64,000 nucleotides of DNA from Phytohabitans rumicis. Lineage in GTDB: Bacteria > Actinomycetota > Actinomycetes > Mycobacteriales > Micromonosporaceae. The translations under genes and the position numbers were made by a program. Positions 16,805 through 25,111 of this stretch are shown piece after piece. Below the pieces are notes generated by a model that saw only the letters and a program-made list of their open reading frames with translations, had not been told where the DNA came from and searched no databases. The stretch lies in assembly GCF_011764445.1 (NCBI RefSeq), contig NZ_BLPG01000001.1:8485316-8549315 (forward strand), read 5' to 3'. The first letter of the stretch is position 1, and each line of letters opens with the position of its first letter.

Positions 16805-18292
16805 TCACTCGGTGGGGTCGTAGGCCAGCCAGTCGAAGCGGACCGTGCCGGCGGTGGCGTACATGCCCAGCACGCGGCCGGTGAACCCGCCCGCGACCTC
16901 GGTGGACAGATAGCGCCCGTCCAGCTCGTCCAGCACGACGAAACGGCCATCCACGGTTTCGTAGCCGAGGCGGACCACGTCGGGCTCCTGGCGGGGGTGG
17001 TCGGGGCTGGGGTCGGACGCCTGGGTCTCGATCCGCAGCACGAGCGGGCCGCCCGGCAGCGGCCGGCTGGCGCGCAGCTGCTGCGCCGGGCCGATCCGGA
17101 TCCGTACCCGCACCTCGCCGTCGCCGGCCTCGACCTCGTAGTGGTGCTGCTCGTCGAGGCGTACGGCGAGGCCGCCGCGGCCGGCGCCGGCGTCGACGAG
17201 GGCGCGCACCCGGCAGGAGTGGTGCTGCTGCCGGCGGCCGACGAACGTCACCGAGGCGTCGTCCAGGGACCGGTCCTGGGCGTGCAGGGTGAGCCAGCCC
17301 GGCGGGTCCTTGAGCGAGTGGGTGAGCGCCGGGCGGGCCCGCACCGAGATCCACTGTGGATGGAGGTCGGCGCCGTCGAAGTCGTCCCGGGCCGGCGGCA
17401 GCGGCAGCGGGTGGGCGGGCAGCCCGCCGGTCATCGACGGGCCTACCTCGCCGACGACCGGCCAGCCGTCGACCCAGGTGACCGGCGCCAGGAACGTCTC
17501 CCGGCCGAGCACGTGCCAGCCGGGCGTGCCGCCGCGCGGGCGGGTGCCGAGGAACACCAGCCACCACGAGCCGTCGTGCGCCTGGATCAGGTCGCCGTGG
17601 CCGGTGTTCTGGATCGGATGGTCGGTGCTGCGGTGGGTGAGGATCGGATTGGCCGGGCACGGCTCGAACGGGCCGTCCGGGGCCGGGCCGCGGGCCACCG
17701 AGATGCCGTGGCCGGCCTCGGTGCCGCCCTCGGCGATCAGCAGGTACCAGAGGTCGCCGACCCGGTACAGGTGCGGCGCCTCCGGCCACTGCGCGCCCGG
17801 CGTACCCGACCAGAGCCGGCGCGGCGCCTCCAGCGCCGCACCGGTGGCCAGGTCGACGCGGACCTGCCGGATGCCCGCGTACGTGCACCAGCAGGTGCCC
17901 TCGTCGTCCCAGGCGAGGTCGGGGTCGATGCCCGGAACGCCCGGGAGCCGGACCGGGTCGGACCACGGGCCGGCCGGATCGGTGCTGGTCACCACCAGCG
18001 TGCCGGCGTGCGGCACGTTGGAGGTGATCAGGTGGAACCGGCCGTCGTGGTGGCGCAGGGTCGGTGCGTACACGCCGCCGGAGGACGGGGTGGTCGGCGG
18101 CAGGTGGAGCTGGGTGGGGCGGTCGAGCGCGTTGCCGATCTGCTCCCAGTGCACGAGGTCCCGGCTGTGGAAGATCGGTACGCCGGGGAAGTACTCGAAG
18201 CTGGAGCAGGCCAGATAGTAGTGCTCCCCGACCCGGCAGACGCTCGGGTCGGGGAACATGCCGGCGATGACGGGGTTGCTGAACGTCCGGAT
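16805..18292 (-). CDS. GH43 family glycoside hydrolase (β-xylosidase-type)
   Basis: A five-bladed propeller enzyme plus a C-terminal β-sandwich, about 495 residues. The N-terminus has NPVIAGMFPDPSVCRVGEHYY with the catalytic-base Asp in FPDPS. A second acidic residue is in GIDPDLAWDDEG and the likely acid Glu is in WPEAPHLYR. It has no signal peptide and probably removes xylose or arabinose from imported xylo-oligosaccharides. No ATG, GTG or TTG lies in frame before the conserved NPV. GGGAGG with a 6-nt spacer precedes an ATC at 18292, which is taken as the start with low certainty; the next in-frame ATG at 18259 would delete conserved residues. Confidence 0.82.
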   Translation of the reverse strand: MRTFSNPVIAGMFPDPSVCRVGEHYYLACSSFEYFPGVPIFHSRDLVHWEQIGNALDRPTQLHLPPTTPSSGGVYAPTLRHHDGRFHLITSNVPHAGTLVVTSTDPAGPWSDPVRLPGVPGIDPDLAWDDEGTCWCTYAGIRQVRVDLATGAALEAPRRLWSGTPGAQWPEAPHLYRVGDLWYLLIAEGGTEAGHGISVARGPAPDGPFEPCPANPILTHRSTDHPIQNTGHGDLIQAHDGSWWLVFLGTRPRGGTPGWHVLGRETFLAPVTWVDGWPVVGEVGPSMTGGLPAHPLPLPPARDDFDGADLHPQWISVRARPALTHSLKDPPGWLTLHAQDRSLDDASVTFVGRRQQHHSCRVRALVDAGAGRGGLAVRLDEQHHYEVEAGDGEVRVRIRIGPAQQLRASRPLPGGPLVLRIETQASDPSPDHPRQEPDVVRLGYETVDGRFVVLDELDGRYLSTEVAGGFTGRVLGMYATAGTVRFDWLAYDPTE

Positions 18293-18333
18293 CGTTGGCC
18301 TCCCGTCGATGCGTGGTGGGCTACAGGCTAACC

Positions 18334-19449
18334 TCAGCGGCCCGCGAGGGTCAGGCTGTTGCTCACCGCCTGGTACGCGGGCTTGGGCGCGAAGTTCTCG
18401 TCGAGCAGGTTCGCGGCGCCCTGCCCGCTGAAGAAGCCCGGTACCCAGGAGTACTTGTCGGTGAATCCCCAGACGGTGAACGAGACGCACCGCTTGGCGA
18501 GCAGGCACGCCTGCAGCAGCAGCGTGTAGCCCGCCGCCTGGGCCTGCAGCTTGGGGTTGTCGACGGGGAGGATCATCCGCACGTCCACCTCGGTGAACGC
18601 GGTCTCCAGGCCGAGCTTCTCGAAGCGCAGCACGTTGTCCAGGGCGGTGCCGTCGAAGCCGTACTGCACGCCGAGGTGGCCCTGCATGCCGAAGCCGTGC
18701 ACCGGCACGCCGTCCTTGCGCAGCTGCTTGGCCAGCTCGAAGTACTTGGTGCTCTTGGCGTTGATGCCCTCGACGTTGTAGTCGTTGAGGTAAAGCTTGG
18801 CCTTCGGGTCGGCCTGGTGGGCCCAGCGGAACGCGTCGGCGATGTAGCCGGGGCCGAGCATCCGCAGCCAGAACGTGTCGCGCAGGTTGCCGTTGTCGTC
18901 GATGACCTCGTTGACGACGTCCCAGCCGTACACCTTGCCGCGGAAGTGGCCGGCGACCGTGTAGATGTGCTGACGCAGGATCTGGCGCAGCTCGGCGGCG
19001 TCGATCTCGCCGGAGTTGACGCCCGACGTGAGCCAGGCCGGGTTCTGGTTGTGCCACAGCAGGGTGTGCCCGCGTACCTGCTGGCCGTTGCGGCGGGCGA
19101 AGTCGACCAGCTCGTCGGCGGCGGCGAAGTCGGAGACCCCGCGCTCCGGTTCGAGGAACTGCCACTTCATGACATTTTCGGCGGTGACGCTGTTGAACTC
19201 CGCGGCCACGCGCTCGCGGTAGGTGGTGTCGTCGGCGAGGGCGGCCATGTCGACCGCGGTGCCGATGCGGACGCCGGTGCGCTTCGCCAGCGCGCGCAGG
19301 GTGCTGGCGTCGCCGCCGTGGGCTGCGATGGCGGCGGCCTCCGGAGCGGCGGCGGGCTTCGCGGGCGCGGCCGGCGCGCCCTGGGCGTTGAGGGAAACGA
19401 GGACGGCCGCGGCCACGGCGGCGCCGGCGACCACGCGAGTCACCTTCAT
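18334..19449 (-). CDS. GH10 endo-1,4-β-xylanase, secreted
   Basis: A 371-residue enzyme. An N-terminal signal peptide (MKVTRVVAGAAVAAAVLVS) ends near an AxA site, followed by an Ala/Pro-rich linker. GH10 motifs are in order: VTAENVMKW, RGHTLLWHNQNPAW, the acid/base Glu in WDVVNEV (about residue 178), LYLNDYN, GFGMQGHL, the nucleophile Glu in FTEVDVR (about residue 286), and VWGFTDKYSW. The ATG at 19449 follows GAAGGGATT and was preferred over an ATG 33 bases upstream that would spoil the signal. It cleaves the xylan backbone outside the cell and supplies oligosaccharides to the nearby importer. Confidence 0.93.
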   Translation of the reverse strand: MKVTRVVAGAAVAAAVLVSLNAQGAPAAPAKPAAAPEAAAIAAHGGDASTLRALAKRTGVRIGTAVDMAALADDTTYRERVAAEFNSVTAENVMKWQFLEPERGVSDFAAADELVDFARRNGQQVRGHTLLWHNQNPAWLTSGVNSGEIDAAELRQILRQHIYTVAGHFRGKVYGWDVVNEVIDDNGNLRDTFWLRMLGPGYIADAFRWAHQADPKAKLYLNDYNVEGINAKSTKYFELAKQLRKDGVPVHGFGMQGHLGVQYGFDGTALDNVLRFEKLGLETAFTEVDVRMILPVDNPKLQAQAAGYTLLLQACLLAKRCVSFTVWGFTDKYSWVPGFFSGQGAANLLDENFAPKPAYQAVSNSLTLAGR

Positions 19450-19473
19450 GGGAATCCCTTCGAAGAAAAGCTT

Positions 19474-19487
19474 CCGGAACACTTCCG
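19474..19487. promoter_or_regulatory. Candidate LacI-type operator upstream of GH10 xylanase
   Basis: CCGGAACACTTCCG lies 25 bp before the xylanase start. The complement of CGGAAGTGTTTCGG at 19587 matches it at 12 of 14 positions. Together they bracket the divergent promoter region. Confidence 0.45.
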
Positions 19488-19586
19488 TAACTCGTTTGGA
19501 ACGCTAGGGCCGTCTATGCGGGTCGTCAAGCCCCGGGCGTGCGGCAAGATTGCGGGCGAGGGCCGGCAGGCGGGTCGATTTCGGCT

Positions 19587-19600
19587 CGGAAGTGTTTCGG
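19587..19600. promoter_or_regulatory. Candidate LacI-type operator upstream of the LacI gene
   Basis: CGGAAGTGTTTCGG, 35 bp before the regulator start, is an imperfect palindrome of the kind bound by LacI-family dimers. Its position allows autoregulation together with the xylanase. Confidence 0.45.
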
Positions 19601-19634
19601 TCGTAGGCTGACACCCTCGACGAAGGAGCTGATC

Positions 19635-20651
19635 GTGACGGTCGACGAAGGGCGCAGGATCACCATCACCGCGATCGCGCGTGAGGCCGGCGTCTCGGTG
19701 CCGACCGTCTCGCGCGTACTCAACGGCCGGTCGGACGTGGCGCCGCAGACCCGCGAGCGGGTCGAGGAGCTGCTGCGGCGGCACGGCTACCGGCGCCGGG
19801 CGGCCCGCCCCCGGGTCAGCGCGAGCCTGATCGACCTGGTGTTCAACGACCTCGACAGCCCATGGGCGGTGGAGATCATTCGCGGCGTCGAGGACGTCGC
19901 GCACGCGGCCGGCGTGGGCACCGTGGTCTCCGCGATTCACCGGCGAACCGCTTCGACCCGCCAGTGGCTGCAAAACCTGCGTACCCGTGCCACCGACGGC
20001 GTGGTCCTGGTCGCCAGCGACCTGGCCCCGCCGGTGCACGCCGAACTGCGCCGGCTCAACGTGCCGATGGTGCTGGTCGACCCGGCCGGAGTGCCCACAT
20101 TGGACATCCCGACGATCGGGGCGACCAACTGGACCGGCGGGCTGCGCGCCACCGAGCACCTGCTGTCGCTGGGCCACCGGCGGATCGGCTTCATCGCGGG
20201 CAGCCCGCAGATGCTGTGCAGCCGGGCCCGGCTGGACGGCTACCGGGCCGCCCTGGAGGCCGCCGGCGAGCCCATGCGCGACGAGCTCATCCAGCCGGGC
20301 GACTTCTACCACGAGTCCGGGCTGGAGGGCGCCAAGGCGCTGCTGGCGCTCGACGAGCCGCCCACGGCCATCTTCGCCTCCAGCGACCAGATGGCCTTCG
20401 GCGCGTACGAGGCGGTGCGCCAGCGCGGCCTGCGGGTGCCGGACGACGTGAGCGTGGTCGGGTTCGACGACCTGCCGGAGGCGCGCTGGTCGTCGCCGCC
20501 GCTGACCACCGTCCGGCAGCCCCTCGCCGAGATGGGGCTGCTCGCGGCGCGTACCGTGCTGCGGCTGGCCCAGGGCGAAGCGGTGGAGACACCGCGGGTC
20601 GAATTGGCGACGGACCTCGTGGTCCGGGACAGCACCGCCACGCTCGGATGA
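19635..20651 (+). CDS. LacI family transcriptional regulator
   Basis: A 338-residue protein. The N-terminal HTH is ITAIAREAGVSVPTVSRVLN with the hinge-helix region GRSDVAPQTRERVEELLRRH. It is followed by a periplasmic-binding-like effector domain with GHRRIGFIAG, IFASSDQMAFGAYEA and VVGFDDLPEA. The GTG at 19635 has GAAGGAG 6 bases upstream. It is divergent from the GH10 gene. Context and shared operator-like sites suggest that it represses the xylan-use genes and responds to a xylose-type sugar. Confidence 0.92.
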   Translation: MTVDEGRRITITAIAREAGVSVPTVSRVLNGRSDVAPQTRERVEELLRRHGYRRRAARPRVSASLIDLVFNDLDSPWAVEIIRGVEDVAHAAGVGTVVSAIHRRTASTRQWLQNLRTRATDGVVLVASDLAPPVHAELRRLNVPMVLVDPAGVPTLDIPTIGATNWTGGLRATEHLLSLGHRRIGFIAGSPQMLCSRARLDGYRAALEAAGEPMRDELIQPGDFYHESGLEGAKALLALDEPPTAIFASSDQMAFGAYEAVRQRGLRVPDDVSVVGFDDLPEARWSSPPLTTVRQPLAEMGLLAARTVLRLAQGEAVETPRVELATDLVVRDSTATLG

Positions 20652-20768
20652 AGGTATTTCCGGGAGATTACCGGAAGAGCGTTGACCGGGACCTCGACGG
20701 TCTTCGATACTGAGCGCGGGTGTGGCGCGGTGGACTGCCCAGCCACCGCGCCGCGCCCCTCCGGAACG

Positions 20769-21419
20769 CTAGAAGGCCAGCAGGAGCGTCGCCGTGGTCG
20801 CCAGGCCCGCGGCCACCACGACGGTGATCGTGGTGGGGTCCAGGGCTACGTGGCGGCGGTCGGCTACCACCTTCGCGGGCCACAGGCCCACCAGGGGGGC
20901 CACCAGCGTCACCACCAGGGCCAGGACGGGGAGGCCCACGGCCAGGTCGCCGCCGTGTTCGCGGCCCAGCCAGAGCGCGGCCTCGCGCAGGCCGACGGCC
21001 ACGCCGGCCCCGACCGCGCTGAGCAGCACCAGCAGCGGGTACGCCTGCCGCGACATCCGCCCCGGCCGCCAGGCGTCGTCGATCAGCCGCAGCGCGCCCT
21101 CCAGCACCTGGTGCGGGTTGTACGCCTCGCCCTGCGGCGCCGGCGCCGGCGGAGGCGTGCCGCCGTACCGGGCCGCCACCGGGCCGAGCCGCCGGATCGT
21201 GGTGCGCCACACCTCGTCCGCCTCGGCGTCGACCCGTTCGACGAGCTGCTGGGCCCCCGCCACCGACTCGGTCGCCGCCGCCACCGCGGCCGCCGCCTCC
21301 CGGGTGGCCCGCTCGACGGCGGCGACCTGCCGGGCGTACCACTCGGTGGCCTCGGCCCGCTGGGCGTCCACCCCCGCGTACGCCCGGGCCAGCTGCTCGA
21401 TCGCCGCTCGGTAGCTCAT
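20769..21419 (-). CDS. Coiled-coil protein with C-terminal membrane segments, last gene of FtsK-like operon
   Basis: A 216-residue protein. The first ~90 residues are Ala/Glu-rich helix with heptad character (SYRAAIEQLARAY, then RATREAAAAVAAATES). A Pro-rich linker follows, then three hydrophobic segments (AYPLLVLLSAVGAGVAVG, LPVLALVVTLVAPLVGLW and TITVVVAAGLATTATLLLAF). It is the final gene of the leftward operon and its start overlaps the stop of the 27-codon linker element by ATGA. It is a plausible membrane anchor or channel partner for the ATPase. The family was not recognised. Confidence 0.7.
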   Translation of the reverse strand: MSYRAAIEQLARAYAGVDAQRAEATEWYARQVAAVERATREAAAAVAAATESVAGAQQLVERVDAEADEVWRTTIRRLGPVAARYGGTPPPAPAPQGEAYNPHQVLEGALRLIDDAWRPGRMSRQAYPLLVLLSAVGAGVAVGLREAALWLGREHGGDLAVGLPVLALVVTLVAPLVGLWPAKVVADRRHVALDPTTITVVVAAGLATTATLLLAF

Positions 21420-21499
21420 GGCCGTCCTCGCTTCGCTGCGGGCGGCCACGAGGCTCCATGCGCGCTGTGCCAACTGATTCGCTCGCTGCGCTCACTCAT
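21416..21499 (-). repeat. 84-bp linker element encoding a 27-residue mini-ORF between coupled genes
   Basis: The ATG overlaps the stop of the FtsK-like gene (ATGA), and its TGA overlaps the ATG of the membrane-protein gene (ATGA). The 27-codon frame begins MSERSERISWHSAHGASW and is Arg/Ser-rich and unlike a normal protein. The DNA contains short inverted segments such as GCAGCGAAGCGAGG. It looks like a mobile or repeated palindromic element that inserted at an ATGA junction and left translational coupling intact on both sides. Confidence 0.6.
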
Positions 21500-24234
21500 G
21501 TGGTGAGTCCGTACGGGATGACGACCTCCGGGGTGCGGTGCCGCGCGCGGTCGAAGTAGAGGGCGCGCCACGGCCGGGGGTACCAGACCGGGCCGCCCTG
21601 CTGGGGATAGAACCCGCTCAGGTCGCCGCCCTGCACGTCCAGGGCCACCCACGCGCCGATCGAGTCGGTGCGCGAGCCGATCCCGCCGAGGTCGTCGCGC
21701 AGCCGGGCCACGCTCCGCCACCACCCGAGCACGTGGGTGCGCCGCTCCGGCCCGGTGTTCAGGAGCCGGCGCAGGTGCTCGTGCCCGGAACGGCCGCCGG
21801 TCTTGACCGCGAGCGTGGAGGCGGCCGCGTCGGCGGCGAACAGGAACAGGTAATGCGGGCGGGACGGGTCCGGCTCCAGCTCGGGCAACAGCTCGGCCAG
21901 CCCGGGAGCGTCGTACCAGCCGGTGTCCGGCGGCAGGTCGGGGCGCAGCGACTCGGCGGTGGCCGCCGCGTCCTGGTCCAGGCAGGCCACCGAGAAGCGG
22001 GCGTCCGGTGACTGCCGGGCCAGCGACCGGGCGGCCGCCGCGAGCACCGCGCACGCCTCCTCCACGCGGGTGCCGACGACCGCGATGTTGCGTCCGGGCG
22101 AGCGGGACAGCGGCAGCCGCGCCGACCGGGCCTGTACGTCGATCGACTCCCCGAGCAGCACCACCGGGTCCACCGTGCCGGGGCGCAGGGCCGCGAAGTC
22201 CGGGGACGTGGCCAGCTGGGGCACCGCGTCGCCGTCGAAGAGCCGGGGCGCGCCGAGCGAGGCCGGCCGGTCCCGCCAGTCCCGCCACAGCCGGTGCTGC
22301 AGCTCCCCCCACGTACGGCGGTCGCTGGCGGCGGGGATCCGCACGATGCGGTTGGCCTCGACGGCGCCGGAGTCGGCGTTCACCACGGCGTGGTGCCGGG
22401 GCAGCGTCTCCGCCGCCGTGTTGGTCTCGGCCAGGATCCGCCGCGCCTTGGGCAGCGCGATCCGCAGCGTGAACTGCGCGACCAGCGCCGGCCGCCCCCA
22501 CAGCGCCTCGATGCCGGACACGTCCTGCGACGCGAGGATCAGGTGGATGCCCTGCGAGCGGCCGCGCCGGGCCAGGTCCTCCAGCAGCGTCGCCGCCTCC
22601 TGGGCGAGCGCGTCCCGCCCGGTCAGCAGCACCTGGAACTCGTCGACCACCGCCACGATCCGCGGCCAGTGCCCGGTGGGATCCTCGGCGCGCAGCTCGG
22701 CCAGCTTGGTGACCTCGTGCTGCTTGGCCGCGTCGGCCCGCCGGCGCAGCTCCCGCCCGAGGAACCGCAGCAGCGCCAGCCCGAACTCCCGGTCGGTGTT
22801 GACGTTCACGCCGACCAGGCGCACATGCGGCAGCCAGCTCGGGTCCCGCTGCCCCGGCGCGAACCGCGCGAACGACACCCCCTCCTTGAAGTCCAGCAGA
22901 TAGAACTCCAGCTCGGTCGGGGAGTAGCGGGCCGACAGCGCGCCCATCCAGGCGTAGATCAGGTTGGTCTTGCCGGTGCCGGACGGCCCGGCGATCAGCG
23001 CGTGCGGCGGGTAGTCAGCCAGCGTCACCGACACCGGCCGGCCCTCCGGGCTGTCGCCGACCGGCGCGGTGAGGCCGGCCGCCGAGCTCTCCGTCCAGAT
23101 CTCCTCGGGCAGCAGGTCGGCGAAGACCGCCGGTGCGGGCCCGGTCGACACCCGCTCGGCCAGCCGCCGGGACGTCGCCGTGACCAGGTCCGCCGGCGGC
23201 GGCCCATCCAGGAGTACGGGCAGCGGCCCGCAGCTGGACAGCAACGCCGTGTCCCCGTCCACCGTCACGGTCTCCACAGTGGACCATTCGGGCACCGGGA
23301 TGCCGCGCACGATCAGGTGTACGCCGCACGCGGCCCCCGTACGCAGGATCCGCTCCAGCTGGGCCCGCTCGTGCCGGGACAGCTCGTCGCCGCCGAGCAG
23401 CACCGCCACCCGCCACGGCTCGGGTCGCTTTCCGGTCGCCACGGCCATCTCGCGCAGCGACGAGTGCTCGCCGGCCAGCACCGTCTCGTTGATCCGCCGG
23501 ATGTGGTCGACCAGGTCGTCGAGGAGCCCGGCCAGCCCGCCCGGCCCCACGAACGTGAGCAGCCCGGCCGGGGCCAGCGGCGCGAACCCGGCGAGCCCGC
23601 CGCCGAGCCGCTCCGGGTCGTACCCGGTGATCCGCACCGTGCCCGGCGCGGCCCGGCCGAGCGCGCGCAACAGCAACGTGGCGACCAGGCTGTGCTGGCT
23701 GGCGCTCGCTCCGCTCGCGCTGGCCCCCGCGCCTTGGAGGCGCTGTCTTCCCTCGTCGCTTCGCTCCTCAGTCCAGACAGCGCCGGCGCCAGGGCCGGTG
23801 TGCGGGCCGACCAGCGCGACGTGGCCGCGGTCCAGGAGCGGCACGAGCGCCGGCACCGGCGGGGCGCCGGGGATCCGGATCTCGCCGACGCGCAGCAGGT
23901 CGGGCGGCTCGGTGCGGATGGCCGGCGTCGGGTGCCAGCCCGGCCACGGGTCGCCGGCCGCGCCGGTCGCCCGCAGCGCGCCGGCCACCGCGGCCCGCCG
24001 CGCCAGGTCGGCCATGCCGGCCGCGTGCTTGTCCGCGAGCTCCGCGAGCCGCCGGTCCCGCTCCGCGGCCGCGCGGGCCGGCCGCTGCTCGCCCGCCTGC
24101 TGGACGCGGGCCAGCCGCGCCTCCGCGCCGGCCAGGTCGGACCGGGCCGCGTCCAGGTGCACCCGCGCCGCGGCGCGGGCGCGCGACAGCGCCGCGCGGA
24201 CCGACTCGACGACGGACGTCCGCACGTCAGGCAT
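21496..24234 (-). CDS. FtsK/SpoIIIE (EccC-like) multi-domain ATPase
   Basis: A 912-residue protein. Residues 1-90 are a predicted coiled coil. Three FtsK/SpoIIIE-like ATPase modules follow. Module 1 (about 135-400) has a degenerate P-loop (VALVGPHTGPGAG). Module 2 (about 410-640) is intact, with Walker A GPSGTGKTNL near 415-422 and Walker B IVAVVDEF near 524-531. Module 3 (about 710-850) has VVGTRVEEACAV without the P-loop Lys. This layout is like EccC of type VII secretion, although there one N-terminal module is usually membrane-tethered and no membrane segment is seen here. The start ATG overlaps the upstream gene. A palindrome at 23739-23784 is inserted in frame in module 1. Confidence 0.85.
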   Translation of the reverse strand: MPDVRTSVVESVRAALSRARAAARVHLDAARSDLAGAEARLARVQQAGEQRPARAAAERDRRLAELADKHAAGMADLARRAAVAGALRATGAAGDPWPGWHPTPAIRTEPPDLLRVGEIRIPGAPPVPALVPLLDRGHVALVGPHTGPGAGAVWTEERSDEGRQRLQGAGASASGASASQHSLVATLLLRALGRAAPGTVRITGYDPERLGGGLAGFAPLAPAGLLTFVGPGGLAGLLDDLVDHIRRINETVLAGEHSSLREMAVATGKRPEPWRVAVLLGGDELSRHERAQLERILRTGAACGVHLIVRGIPVPEWSTVETVTVDGDTALLSSCGPLPVLLDGPPPADLVTATSRRLAERVSTGPAPAVFADLLPEEIWTESSAAGLTAPVGDSPEGRPVSVTLADYPPHALIAGPSGTGKTNLIYAWMGALSARYSPTELEFYLLDFKEGVSFARFAPGQRDPSWLPHVRLVGVNVNTDREFGLALLRFLGRELRRRADAAKQHEVTKLAELRAEDPTGHWPRIVAVVDEFQVLLTGRDALAQEAATLLEDLARRGRSQGIHLILASQDVSGIEALWGRPALVAQFTLRIALPKARRILAETNTAAETLPRHHAVVNADSGAVEANRIVRIPAASDRRTWGELQHRLWRDWRDRPASLGAPRLFDGDAVPQLATSPDFAALRPGTVDPVVLLGESIDVQARSARLPLSRSPGRNIAVVGTRVEEACAVLAAAARSLARQSPDARFSVACLDQDAAATAESLRPDLPPDTGWYDAPGLAELLPELEPDPSRPHYLFLFAADAAASTLAVKTGGRSGHEHLRRLLNTGPERRTHVLGWWRSVARLRDDLGGIGSRTDSIGAWVALDVQGGDLSGFYPQQGGPVWYPRPWRALYFDRARHRTPEVVIPYGLTT
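23739..23784. repeat. In-frame palindrome within the FtsK-like gene
   Basis: GGCGCTGTCT and its exact complement AGACAGCGCC enclose 26 bp containing TCGTCGCTTCGCTCCTCA. On the coding strand it encodes WTEERSDEGRQR and neighbours, a hydrophilic insert at about residues 150-165 in the degenerate P-loop region of ATPase module 1. A further Ala/Ser/Gly-rich stretch adjoins it. Confidence 0.7.
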
Positions 24235-25101
24235 GGGACTCCGCGGATTCGACGGGCTCCGGCGCGGTCGGGTCCAGCGAGTCCGGCTCGCGGTGCAGCA
24301 TTTGCAGGAGTACGCCGGTGAGCACGCTCGCCGCCACGGCCGCGTCGGCCGGGTGCGGGGGCGGACCCTCCTCCCGCTCGGCCGGCACCCGGCAGATCCG
24401 CCGGAACTGGGTCTCCAGCACCTCCGGCGGCAGATTGGGCAGCAGCTCGCGGACCCGCGGGCCGGCCTGCTTGGTGAGCTGCTCCAGGTCCTCGGCGCGG
24501 GGCCGGTGGCGCAGCAGGTCGCCGGCCAGCCGGTGCAGCACCGGCGGGGCGAGCGCCGACAGGCCCAGCCCGACCGGCGCCTCCACGCCGCCCAGCTCGC
24601 GGTGCAGCCGGCCACGGTCGCCTGCCTTGACCCCGGCGGCGACCCGGCGCAGCAGGTCGGCGCCGTCGGCCGCGGCCGACTCGTCCCGCTCGGCGGCGGA
24701 GCCGTGGCCGGTCAGCTCGGCGACCCGCGCGGCCCACCAGCGGCCCAGCGGGGGCGGCGGCGCGCCGTCGGGCACGGGCTGCGCGGGCCGGTCGGTCTCC
24801 GCGTCCAGCCCGGTGCGCCAGGCGCCGTCCGGACCCGCCGTGCCGTCGTGCGCCAGCCCGATCGAGGCGAGGTACGACAGGAGCGCGTCCTGCGCCACCC
24901 GGAGCGCCTGGACGGCCTGCTCCGCGTGCTCGGTCGCGCCGGCCACCTGGGGCACCCCGAGGGGTTGGCGGACTCCTGGCGTACCCACATCAACAGCTCA
25001 CCGGCGAGCCGCAGCCGTTCGACGGCGACCGTGACCAGGCCGACCGGTAGGTCGTCCGATGTCGCGCGGACCCGGGCACCGAGCTCCTGGATCAGGGACA
25101 T
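24227..25101 (-). pseudogene. Helical protein of the FtsK-like operon, one-base frameshift
   Basis: Starts MSLIQELGARVRATSDDLP; the frame breaks at the G run 24961-24964. Restoring one base joins WVRQESANP to LGVPQVAGATEHAEQAV and gives 291 residues. The protein is mostly helical: an N-terminal Ala-rich part, a Pro-rich linker (PDGAPPPPLGRWW) and a C-terminal helical region. It has no membrane segment. It lies between the 86-residue helical protein and the FtsK-like ATPase and overlaps the latter by 8 bp. The function is unknown; it may be an adaptor or substrate. The break is probably a sequencing error. Confidence 0.7.
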
Positions 25102-25111
25102 GGCCGCGGCC

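Noticed and set aside
15682-18331. Very long open frame continuing the response regulator for over 800 codons
   Set aside because: It is Arg/Gly/Ala-rich, overlaps a convincing membrane protein and the opposite-strand GH43 gene, and follows from a likely lost base near 15657.
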